Assembly (NCBI RefSeq): GCF_002128425.1
Contig: NZ_NESS01000002.1
Coordinates: forward strand, 372,001 to 436,000
DNA: 64,000 bases
Origin: Gottfriedia acidiceleris
GTDB lineage: Bacteria > Bacillota > Bacilli > Bacillales > Bacillaceae_G
Reading direction: 5' to 3'
Numbering within the stretch: position 1 is the stretch's first letter; each line of letters opens with the position of its first letter. The translations under genes were made by a program, and so were the position numbers. A model generated the notes under the pieces. The model was given only the letters and a program-made list of their open reading frames with translations. It ran no database searches and was not told the origin of the DNA. Shown piece after piece: positions 44,941 through 52,683 of this stretch.

Positions 44941-45669
44941 ATGCTGATGAAAGTAGCTTGGTACTACTATAAAGTGAACTTAATTCAAAATGAATTATAC
45001 CAACCCCTCTAAAAAAATGGATGTGAGCGATTCTTAATCAAAGGCAGCTGCTCAGTATTTACAGAAAAAACTGCAGCCGAATGAAATGGTTGGCATTGGT
45101 TGGGGGAAGAGCCGTTCTAAAACGATTTAATGCTTAACAATTTTGTGATCTTAACAGGAGTAGTTCATTACTAACTCCATAATCGTCGTCAAAAAAAGGG
45201 TGGTTTGGAAAAGTTTCTGGAAATACATGTAACTCCTGCTCCATTTTTGACTTCAACCGAAGAAATGGCAGGAAAATTCTGATCTGAACCTTTAATAAAG
45301 GACATTCTCGAGCTGGCTAAATAAACAAAATATATCATTGTTGGTATTGGAGGTATTTATCCCGATGCCACGTTTATTCAGGAAGAAAAAATGACCATGA
45401 ACGAACTGACATTTATTAAACATCAGTATGCAGTCGGCGATATTTTAGGTCAATTTTATGATCAAAATGGTAAAATTATTGATTTGCCTCACCATAAAAA
45501 GCTAATCGGAACGGACTTGAAGAGTCTAAGGTCCTTAAATGTGATAGCTGTGGCTGCTGGTGAGAAAAAAATTGATGCCATTTACGGAGCTTTAAAAGGT
45601 AAGGATATTACGACGTTAATAACAGATGAAGCTACAGCTATTTCATTACTCAATATGGAGGTGAAATAA
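44941..45669 (+). pseudogene. lsrR: Broken lsrR-like SorC/DeoR-family regulator
   Basis: The start MLMKVAWYYYKVNLIQNELY matches the helix-turn-helix of LsrR/SorC regulators. Pieces then follow in different frames: AAAQYLQKKLQPNEMVGIGW, EIHVTPAPFLTSTEEMAG, YIIVGIGGIYPDATFIQEEK. A last open stretch (45391-45669) codes for the C-terminal sugar-binding domain (NELTFIKHQYAVGDILGQFY, then IAVAAGEKKIDAIYGAL, ending LITDEATAISLL). At least four stops or shifts interrupt it, and part of the DNA-binding domain is deleted. In intact systems LsrR represses the lsr genes until phospho-AI-2 binds it. Confidence 0.8.
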
Positions 45670-45673
45670 ATTA

Positions 45674-47236
45674 ATGGCGTACATTCTGGCATTTGATGCT
45701 GGTACAGGTAGTATTCGCGCTGTTTTGTTTGATCAATTAGGAAATCAAGTTGGGTTTTCACAAATAGAATGGAACCATTTATCAAAAGAGAAGTATCCAG
45801 GATCTATGGATTTTGACTGGGAGACAAACTGGAAGTTAGTCGTTCAGTGTGTAAAGTCTGTTATTGAAGAAACAGGAGTTGACGCAAAAAATATAAAAGC
45901 GATAAGTGCCACGAGTATGAGGGAAGGAATTGTCCTTTATGATAAAAAGGGTAAGGAAATTTGGGCTTGTGCAAATGTAGATGCTCGAGCTTCGGATGAA
46001 GTCAAAGCATTAAAGGAATTAGATCCTAAATTAGAATACAAGATTTATAGGTTATCAGGTCAAATGTTTGCATTAGGAGCACTGCCTAGGCTTTTGTGGA
46101 TAAAAAATCATTTACCAGGGATTTATGAAAAAGCCACTGATATGACTATGATTAATGATTGGATTCTTTATAAATTGTCAGGGAAACTACAAGTGGATCC
46201 TTCAAATGGGTGTACTACAGGGATATTTGATATTGAGAAAAGGAATTGGGAAAGTGATGTTGTAAAAATGTGCGGACTAAAAAATAATTTATTTCCACCG
46301 GTAAATGAAGCTGGTACCGTTATCGGTTACGTGATAGATGAAGTAGCCGCGTATACAGGTTTGAAAACAGGAACTCCGGTTATTAGTGGAGGTGGAGATG
46401 CTCAAATGGCTTCTGTTGGTGTCGGTGCGGTAAAAGCGGGGCAAGCCGTAGTATCAGGTGGATCATTTTGGCAACAGGAAGTCAATGTGAGACAGCCGTT
46501 AGCTGACAAAAGTGGCCGTATCCGGGTTAACTGCCATGCCGTGCCTGAATTATGGCAGCTAGAAACCATTGCTTTTTTCCCCGGGCTTGTAATGAGATGG
46601 TTTCGTGATGCATTTTGTGATTTGGAAAAAACAGAAGCAAAAGTGACCGGTAGAGACCCGTATGAAATTTTAGAAGAAAAGTCAAAAAATGTTCCGATAG
46701 GGGCAAATGGGATTATTCCTATCTTTTCAGATACGATGAATTATAGCGCTTGGCGCCATGCATCTCCATCATTTATTAATCTCACTCTAGATCCTCTAAA
46801 GACTGGAAAAAAAGAAATGTTTAAATCGATTCAAGAAAATGCTGCGCTTATCACACTTGGAAACTTAAAGATTATAGAAGAAGAAACTGGTTATTATCCA
46901 AGTGAAGTTATTTTTACAGGTGGTGCTGCGAAAGGAAAACTTTGGAGTCAAACCCTTGCAGATGTCCTTGGAGTACCAGTGAAAGTTCCTGTAGTTAAAG
47001 AAGCAGCAGCACTAGGCACCGCATTATTTGCGGGGATTGGCATAGGAATTTATGAGAATATCCATCAAGCAGTTAATCAAGTTGTAAAGTGGGAGAGGAC
47101 ACATATACCTAATAATGAAAACCATGACAAATACCTAGAAATCTATGAAAAATGGAGAAGTGTATATTTAGAACAGCTTCAACTTGCTGATCGTGGTTTA
47201 ACCACTCATATGTGGAAGGCACCTGGTTTGGAATAA
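45674..47236 (+). CDS. lsrK: Autoinducer-2 kinase
   Basis: A 520-residue FGGY-family kinase that phosphorylates AI-2 (DPD) after uptake. It matches E. coli LsrK throughout: ILAFDAGTGSIRAVLFD, SATSMREGIVLYDKKG, IWACANVDARASDEV, VDPSNGCTTGIFDIE, GGGDAQMASVGVGAV, MRWFRDAFCDLEK, VIFTGGAAKGKLWSQ and the very C-terminus GLTTHMWKAPGL. It is full length. GGAGGTG is about 9 nt upstream, in the tail of the lsrR pseudogene. It heads a three-gene unit with a cupin and lsrF. No importer gene is nearby. Confidence 0.95.
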   Translation: MAYILAFDAGTGSIRAVLFDQLGNQVGFSQIEWNHLSKEKYPGSMDFDWETNWKLVVQCVKSVIEETGVDAKNIKAISATSMREGIVLYDKKGKEIWACANVDARASDEVKALKELDPKLEYKIYRLSGQMFALGALPRLLWIKNHLPGIYEKATDMTMINDWILYKLSGKLQVDPSNGCTTGIFDIEKRNWESDVVKMCGLKNNLFPPVNEAGTVIGYVIDEVAAYTGLKTGTPVISGGGDAQMASVGVGAVKAGQAVVSGGSFWQQEVNVRQPLADKSGRIRVNCHAVPELWQLETIAFFPGLVMRWFRDAFCDLEKTEAKVTGRDPYEILEEKSKNVPIGANGIIPIFSDTMNYSAWRHASPSFINLTLDPLKTGKKEMFKSIQENAALITLGNLKIIEEETGYYPSEVIFTGGAAKGKLWSQTLADVLGVPVKVPVVKEAAALGTALFAGIGIGIYENIHQAVNQVVKWERTHIPNNENHDKYLEIYEKWRSVYLEQLQLADRGLTTHMWKAPGLE

Positions 47237-47255
47237 TGTGAACGGGGGTGAAGGG

Positions 47256-47624
47256 ATGAAGAAAGTTCACGAAAATGACTTCGATTATCGGTTTGGCGAC
47301 AACGGGCCGAAATATTTAACAAAAGGTCCGAACATAGATATTGGTGTGGTTGTATTGAAACCAGGTCAAGACTTCCAAAACCATTATCATACAGTTTGTG
47401 AAGAAATTTTCTATATCCTAGAAGGGCAGATAGATTTCTATATAAATGGTAATAAAGTTCCTACAATACCAGGTGATATGATTCAATGCCACCCAGGCGA
47501 TGCTCATTACCTTATCAATCAAACTGACAAAACCTTTAAAGCCCTCTTCATTAAATCTCCGCATATTTTGGAAAGAGATGTTGTGAATATAAAGAATCCA
47601 GAAATTAAGTTAAGGAGTGAATAG
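47256..47624 (+). CDS. Cupin-domain protein of the Lsr operon
   Basis: A 122-residue single-domain cupin. Metal-binding motif 1 is NHYHTVCEEIFYILEG (two His and a Glu) and motif 2 is PGDMIQCHPGDAHYLIN with the third His. It begins with ATG after GGGGGTGAAGG and is sandwiched between lsrK and lsrF. In enterics this place is filled by LsrG, which isomerises phospho-AI-2 before LsrF acts. No LsrG-type protein is present here, so the cupin may have taken that role; this is inference from position only. Confidence 0.85.
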   Translation: MKKVHENDFDYRFGDNGPKYLTKGPNIDIGVVVLKPGQDFQNHYHTVCEEIFYILEGQIDFYINGNKVPTIPGDMIQCHPGDAHYLINQTDKTFKALFIKSPHILERDVVNIKNPEIKLRSE

Positions 47625-47627
47625 ATA

Positions 47628-48419
47628 GTGAGCTGGGGATTTCAAAACCGATTAAACAAAATATTACCAAATAAGAGGGCAGTAATGCTCGCGATAGATC
47701 ATGGCTATTTCTTAGGGCCAATAAGAGGTTTAGAAAGGCCAGAGGAAACTGTCAAAGATTTACTTCCATACACGGATTCGCTATATTTAACAAGAGGTAC
47801 ACTTGCAGCATGTATTCCGAAAAACACGGAAAAACCAATGGTTCTTCGTGTTTCGGGCGGTCCTACAACGTTAGGGAAGGATTTAGCGAATGAAAGGATT
47901 GTTACTTCAATAAAAGAAGCAATTCGCCATAATGTTGTTGGTGTAGGGGTTTCGGTTTTTATCGGATCTGACTATGAAACTCAAACAGTAACAAATCTAG
48001 CTCAGGTTGTAACTGATGCTCATGATTATGGAATACCTGTACTTGGAATTACTGCAGTTGGAAAAGAACTTGAAAAAAGGGATGCCAGGTTCTTAGCATT
48101 AGCTTCAAGAGTTCTTGCTGAAATGGGTACCGATATTGTGAAGACTTATTACTGCGACAACTTTGAACAGGTAACTAGTAAGTGCCCGGTTCCTATAGTT
48201 ATTGCAGGTGGCCCAAAATTTGATACAATTCGTGAAGCACTAGAAATTACGTATAATGCTATGGAGCAAGGTGCAGCTGGTGTGGATATGGGAAGAAATA
48301 TTTGGCAATCTCAGCATCCTCTTGCAATGATCCAAGCGATACATTCCATCGTTCATAAAAGATTCACAGTAAATGAAGCGGTAGATTTATATGAATCTTC
48401 CTCAAAAGTAAAAGCTTAA
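47628..48419 (+). CDS. lsrF: LsrF-like 3-hydroxy-5-phosphonooxypentane-2,4-dione thiolase
   Basis: A 263-residue class I aldolase-fold enzyme that, in the Lsr pathway, transfers the acetyl group of processed phospho-AI-2 to CoA. Blocks shared with E. coli LsrF: WGFQNRLNKILPNKRAVMLA, IDHGYFLGPIRGLE, DIVKTYYCDNFEQV (with the Schiff-base Lys), CPVPIVIAGGPK and GAAGVDMGRNIWQSQHPLAM. The N-terminus is shorter than in E. coli by about 28 residues. GTG start after TTAAGGAGTGA. Last gene of the unit. Confidence 0.93.
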   Translation: MSWGFQNRLNKILPNKRAVMLAIDHGYFLGPIRGLERPEETVKDLLPYTDSLYLTRGTLAACIPKNTEKPMVLRVSGGPTTLGKDLANERIVTSIKEAIRHNVVGVGVSVFIGSDYETQTVTNLAQVVTDAHDYGIPVLGITAVGKELEKRDARFLALASRVLAEMGTDIVKTYYCDNFEQVTSKCPVPIVIAGGPKFDTIREALEITYNAMEQGAAGVDMGRNIWQSQHPLAMIQAIHSIVHKRFTVNEAVDLYESSSKVKA

Positions 48420-48775
48420 TATATGTCAAAAAAGATAGATTTTACAATAACACCCTTAAGGTACAGAGACAGTATCAGCAGAAGTGGTTAGTAAACAAGG
48501 TTTTTAAGTTACAACAAGTCCAAAAACAATAAAAGTATCATGAAAATTAATCTATTAAGAAAAGTGTAGGGATGTAAAAATTTCTTGCACTTTTTTATTA
48601 GTTTAAAAGATTGTTAGTTTTAATAAGTGAAAATTGATACGAGCAACGTGTTTTCCCAGTTTATATAATAGCTCGAAAATGCAATTACACTACAGATAGT
48701 CCCAGTGCTTTTAAAAAAGAGACTGGTCTTTATTGTAGTTTATAGTAATCTTTCAATAAGCCATATGTTCGAGTT
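48420..48775. other. Non-coding stretch downstream of lsrF
   Basis: No gene. A weak terminator-like hairpin (AAAAGTG/CACTTTTTT, about 48559-48596) may end the lsrK unit. The rest shows no recognisable structure. Confidence 0.4.
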
Positions 48776-48812
48776 AAAAAAAAAGACGATACCCTAAGAT
48801 GCCGTCGTTTCA
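48776..48812 (-). terminator. Minus-strand terminator beside pseudogene
   Basis: On the minus strand GACGGCA and TATCGTC form an imperfect stem followed by T9. It lies at the end of the broken MerR-like gene. Confidence 0.6.
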
Positions 48813-48882
48813 TTTTCTTAAATACTTAGATTGGTGAGAAGCTGTTTTCATACAAGGTAGTGATTTGCTTTCCGAAAAAGCT

Positions 48883-49230
48883 TTATCGAATATTTACTAA
48901 AAGCATCTTTTCATGTTTTTCCTCTGCCTTTTGTTCATACCCCTTTAATGCCTTTTCTACTCTAAAATTAACCTGATTCCTCGTTAGCCCAGATTGAATT
49001 TCATAATCCCCTATGTCTTTATGAGTTGGTAAATTTGATTGTCGAAGAACCATTTTAGCTTTTTTTAAGTGTCAAACCGTCATGTTTTTTATATTCAAGC
49101 ATATTTTCAATGGCCAGAAGGTTATGAGTTGAAAAAGTTCTATGTTTCTTTACTATTCCCTCGATGTCAAAACCTTCATTTTCTAAGATACTTACACAAT
49201 GTCTAAAAGTACTTTCTTTAAGGTAAAAAA
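48883..49230 (-). pseudogene. Broken MerR-like/DUF3967-type DNA-binding gene
   Basis: Read on the minus strand: a first frame gives STFRHCVSILENEGFDIEGI, then THNLLAIENMLEYKKHDGL. A one-frame shift near 49055-49065 follows, and a second frame continues MVLRQSNLPTHKDIGDYEIQ to a stop at 48883. The first part aligns with the protein at 25438 (STFRKYQDILEKVGYSIKKN; KLIELSKHDGMTLEKSARMI). No start codon with a ribosome site survives. It is a decayed paralogue of the 25.4-kb gene. Confidence 0.65.
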
Positions 49231-49589
49231 TGAAAAGACGATGCTACACTCCTAAAATTTAATTATTCAATATAAATACTATATTTATTTCTGAAATTTT
49301 GGTAATATAATAAAAAAGTAGTTTGAAAGAAATAGTAATTAAAATAATTACTTCTTAATTTTTCATCATTGTATGAAAAGAATAAAAAAATGTCCACTAG
49401 GTTATTTGTATAAGATAGAATTACAAAAAGGATTTAGTCGTATTATTCATTAAGGGTCTAGCTAACTTGGTACGAATTAATGTTCATGTACATATTGATG
49501 AAGACGTTTTCAATTGTGATTAAGAAAAATCAAAATATAACAACAAAGTAAAACTAAGAAAAATAATGATGATGATTGGGGAGAAGAAG
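49231..49589. other. Spacer before the DUF2187 gene
   Basis: No gene seen in about 360 A/T-rich bases; the right end is the leader of the DUF2187 gene with GGGGAGAAGAAG as ribosome site. Confidence 0.4.
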
Positions 49590-49784
49590 ATGAAATTCAA
49601 GGCAAAAAAGATAGCAGGCTTAAGGGATCGTGTCTTTTTTAAGAATGGAATTAAAGGGATTGTTGAAAAGGTCAATGAAAATACAGTTATTGTAAATATA
49701 ATTGATAATAAAACGGAATTGGTGTTTGAAGGAAACAGAACAGTTGTAGCACATAAAAATTACAAAGTGATTGATGGTGTATGA
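49590..49784 (+). CDS. DUF2187 family small protein
   Basis: A 64-residue basic protein of the DUF2187 family common in Bacillus. A single KOW/SH3-like beta-barrel is seen: IAGLRDRVFFKNGIKGIVEK, ENTVIVNII and VAHKNYKVID. A nucleic-acid-binding or ribosome-associated role would fit the fold but is not proved. ATG 49590 lies 7 nt after GGGGAG; upstream in-frame ATGs lie before that ribosome site. Confidence 0.75.
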   Translation: MKFKAKKIAGLRDRVFFKNGIKGIVEKVNENTVIVNIIDNKTELVFEGNRTVVAHKNYKVIDGV

Positions 49785-49852
49785 AGGAAAAGAAAAGTCA
49801 GTAATTCTTGAGTTATTAAAATATATCTAATTAATATTCTAAAAATTGAAAA

Positions 49853-49866
49853 TGTAAGCGTTTTCT
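49853..49866. promoter_or_regulatory. Orphan cre (CcpA) box
   Basis: TGTAAGCGTTTTCT fits the catabolite-responsive-element consensus and is identical to the box at 57501. TTGAAA just upstream and TAATAC 16 nt further make a promoter-like arrangement with the box in the spacer, but no gene follows for more than 1 kb on the plus strand. Confidence 0.55.
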
Positions 49867-50068
49867 GTAATACTAAATAGTAGGTTGGATGGCATGTGTG
49901 GCTATCATCGTATTTGGCGTAGGTGGGGCCAATACAAGGGACTAAAGAAATAGTATATGTGATGTAAATTGTTAATGCTTTTGAAAATGTAATGACTTGA
50001 TAAAAAGTAATAAGAGTAATAATGTAATTGGATAAAAAGAAAGTACTGGATAGTTTTAAGAGGCTATC
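49867..50068. other. Stretch after orphan cre box
   Basis: No gene is recognisable. The G-rich patch at 49885-49940 gives short open frames without a known product, possibly the edge of a deleted catabolic gene. A small hairpin (GGATAG/CTATCC, 50049-50070) abuts the palindrome that follows. Confidence 0.35.
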
Positions 50069-50115
50069 CAGTTTTATAGAACCCTAGGCTAGGCCTAGGG
50101 TTCTATAAAACTGGA
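50069..50115. repeat. Perfect 21-bp palindrome
   Basis: Arms of 21 nt, beginning CCAGTTTTATAGAACC and ending GGTTCTATAAAACTGG, are exact inverted copies around a 5-nt centre. It marks the left edge of the higher-GC FUSC segment. Confidence 0.85.
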
Positions 50116-50160
50116 AAAGATACCCGAAATATTAAAGCATCTTTTGCTAGATAACCACCT

Positions 50161-51206
50161 TTACACTGATTTCGCCATCGCTCTACTGAATATCAAGTTC
50201 ACTGTAATCACGAGGACTGCACCGATAAGGGTTGCAAATACACGGTCGAACAGAATAATAAACTGGAACGGCTTGCCGGCTTCCATGATCAAAATAATTA
50301 GTGGGATCATGGTTGCAGAGTATACAAGATAATTTCGAACCTTTAGAAGAGGTCGAACACCTGCGAAGAGCCCAATACTTATAACTACCCCCAAATTGGT
50401 AGCCTAGTTGCCAGAAGCAAGCTCGCAACAATTACGCCGATTACTGTACCATGCACTCGTTGTGTTGTTTTGATTGGAAAGAGTTCTATTTTCCACTGAG
50501 TAAGGATCGCTACGGTAATTGCGACCCAATAGAAGTGGTGCTCTGGCCAAAGTATTCGTAATCCCTCAGTTATACCTAGACATAATGCGAGCCTGATTGG
50601 GAATTGCCAACCGGATAGGTGTGCAAGTGAATTCCGACATAGAATGATTTTTTTCGATGTTAGCCCTTTCACAGCTCCTTCCAGCGAGGATTTAAAACAA
50701 CTGTGTACCCAGATGCCTAGCACCAAGCTGAAACTGACGGTCCAAAACGCCCCTGCTAAGATTGAAAAAATTAGTTCCATCCGGTACTCAGTCTGGTCGA
50801 CCATGTTGAGGATGATAATCAGAAATACGACAAAGCGTGTTGTTGCCACCGACAAGGCACGATTATATCCGCCGATTAACGCAGCAAGGCTTACCAGCAG
50901 GATTAAGACTCCAAATGTCAGGTAGCCGTGTCCGAAACAGAGAACAGCAGCAATCGCAGCCAGCACTACTGATATCAGCGCTGATGCCAATTTTTTCCCG
51001 TGATTTATAAAACTCGAACCGACTTTCACGCTACTAACTGCCAAACTGCCGACCGATGCAGCGAAACCAAGAGCGGGATAACCTAAAACTGTGGCGAACA
51101 GAACAGGTCCGGCCATACCTATGCCGGCGGAAATGAGTTCTACTATTTCTACTTTGGCCTCCTTAGACCAAGAAAACACTTGAGCCCTATATGTCTTTCC
51201 ATTCAT
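50161..51206 (-). pseudogene. Frameshifted FUSC-family transporter
   Basis: Two minus-strand frames together code for one protein of about 345 residues. The first 273 residues (from ATG 51206) have about nine hydrophobic helices and the FUSC signature (WVAITVAILTQWKIELFPIK, then RVHGTVIGVIVASLLL), ending ATRLPIWG. The second frame, 50394-50161, carries on with VVISIGLFAGVRPLLKVRNY, as expected of the intact family. A single base change in length near 50385-50400 separates them. FUSC proteins export aromatic acids such as fusaric acid. The segment is visibly richer in G+C than its flanks. It could be a true pseudogene or a sequencing error. Confidence 0.8.
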
Positions 51207-51594
51207 CTATAGCACCTCTTCCAACCCAAAGAGTAGGGTACATTTTAATAATAGGCCCTTTCTTTAATCCCTGGACATGTGGTGATACCTATGTTTATCA
51301 GGCTAATATTTTGAAGAATCCCCTAAAATAAAATTTTATCTTTCCAGAGTTATTTTAAATACCCAGGATTGTACCTATATTAGTTAGGGGAAAGAAACCT
51401 TTTGTTCGGCTATTCGGCATTTCACCATTTCGTTTAGATTGGTTCTTCTTCATTCATAAAAGCTTCTTTTTAAATATCACCCATAAGAAGAAGGCAACCG
51501 GGAGTGGCTGCCTTCTTCATGAGGGGGCTTGAGCTGTAACTTACATTCTTAATAAAACTAATTGAACCGAAAAATGCAAACTTGTATAAAAAAA
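51207..51594. other. Intergenic stretch with one hairpin
   Basis: No gene. GAAGAAGGCA (51487-51496) and TGCCTTCTTC (51509-51518) form a perfect stem without a T-tract on either strand. The left part is the upstream region of the FUSC gene. Confidence 0.45.
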
Positions 51595-52167
51595 TCAATT
51601 TTTCGTTCTTAAATTATCCGATAAGCCATTGTCATTAATGATTTTGATTACCGAGATTTTTCCTTTTTCTTTTGAATAGAAGTAGACTTTACCTTCTACA
51701 TTTGCAGTTTTTTCTTCTTTATTTTTCTGATAGGTGACTTCTGCTATGAAGGTATAACGAGATGAATCAGTATCATTTTGCTTAATTGAAATCTTCTTAA
51801 GACTTAACTTATATCCATTATCGTAAGCAAAATTTGTATATTTACTAAGAATAGTTGAAACGAAGGGATCGAGATAAGAATCTGAAATGTATGGTCCGTA
51901 TATCTTTGCTACATATTTATCGAACGTTGGGTTTTCTTCTTTATTATTTACAACAGTCCTATATTTAGGATTCCACATTAGATCAATAAGCTTCTTATCT
52001 GGACCAGTAAAAAGGTTCTCAAGAACTTTTTTTATTGCTTTCTTAGATGTTTCAAAAGATGACGCTTCGGTAGATTGTTCATTTTTTTGTTTTGTTGTAT
52101 TGCTAGAATCAGAACAGGCAGTAAGCATCATTGCAGCAATAAGTAGAATAGATAATTTCTTAATCAT
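51595..52167 (-). CDS. Lipoprotein of unknown function
   Basis: A 190-residue exported lipoprotein. The signal sequence ends in the lipobox LTAC at residues 15-18, so it would be lipid-anchored on Cys18 outside the membrane. A Ser/Thr/Gln/Lys linker follows. The mature domain has an NTF2-like flavour (KKVLENLFTGPDKKLIDLMW, then YTFIAEVTYQKNKEEKTANV). On the minus strand AAAAGGAGAATAAACT precedes ATG. No partner gene nearby; function unknown. Confidence 0.75.
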   Translation of the reverse strand: MIKKLSILLIAAMMLTACSDSSNTTKQKNEQSTEASSFETSKKAIKKVLENLFTGPDKKLIDLMWNPKYRTVVNNKEENPTFDKYVAKIYGPYISDSYLDPFVSTILSKYTNFAYDNGYKLSLKKISIKQNDTDSSRYTFIAEVTYQKNKEEKTANVEGKVYFYSKEKGKISVIKIINDNGLSDNLRTKN

Positions 52168-52596
52168 AGTTTATTCTCCTTTTAATTAAAACTTAATTCA
52201 TTTTATCTTAGCATGATAATAAATATAAATTTGTCGATAGAAGTAGAAAGAAAGTAAAAGATAAATATAATACTAAAAATAACTCTTACATTCATTTTTA
52301 AAAATGATAAAAACAAAGTTTCAACTGGAAAATGTGATTAATCCAGTAAATATACCAATTCTTAAAGCAATCATTTTTTTTGTTCAATTTAAAAAATATG
52401 ATTTTGTTGGTTGCTAAATGAAAACAAAATTTACAGGAATAACCAAATAAAGTTAAGTACTGGCCCTCTTACGAAGATATATAGCAGTTAAAGGGGGCTT
52501 TTTTATTTTGAACAAAGATTAAAAAACAAAAAGAGTGTAGTATTTTAAAAATACATAAAGATTTTTGATAAAAATCTAAAAATATTGAATTATTTC
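52168..52596. other. Divergent upstream region
   Basis: No gene. A terminator-like hairpin on the plus strand (GCCCTCTT/AAGGGGGC, 52463-52498, then TTTTTTA) stands alone about 190 nt before the pectinase gene. It may be the end of a deleted gene or an attenuator. Confidence 0.45.
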
Positions 52597-52610
52597 AGAA
52601 AACGTTTTCA
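52597..52610. promoter_or_regulatory. cre (CcpA) box at the pectinase promoter
   Basis: AGAAAACGTTTTCA has a perfect GAAAACGTTTTC palindrome and matches the cre consensus. TATAAT follows 2 nt downstream (52613-52618) as a -10 element, so CcpA binding would block the promoter when glucose is present. Confidence 0.7.
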
Positions 52611-52683
52611 CCTATAATTAATTTCCAAAGGGGGGAGAAAGGTATTTGTTTTTCAAAAGAATATAAGAAAGGTGGAGACATAG

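Noticed and set aside
45391-45669. Stand-alone 92-residue gene before lsrK
   Set aside because: It begins in the middle of the sugar-binding domain of an LsrR-type regulator, and upstream pieces continue in other frames, so it is the tail of a pseudogene.
49231-50060. CRISPR or tandem repeat array in the gene-poor stretch
   Set aside because: No regularly spaced repeats are present; only A/T-rich unique sequence, one cre-like site and two hairpins.
52463-52506. Riboswitch leader for the pectinase gene
   Set aside because: Only one simple hairpin with a T-tract is present and it lies upstream of the cre box and -10 element, so it would not be in the pectinase mRNA.
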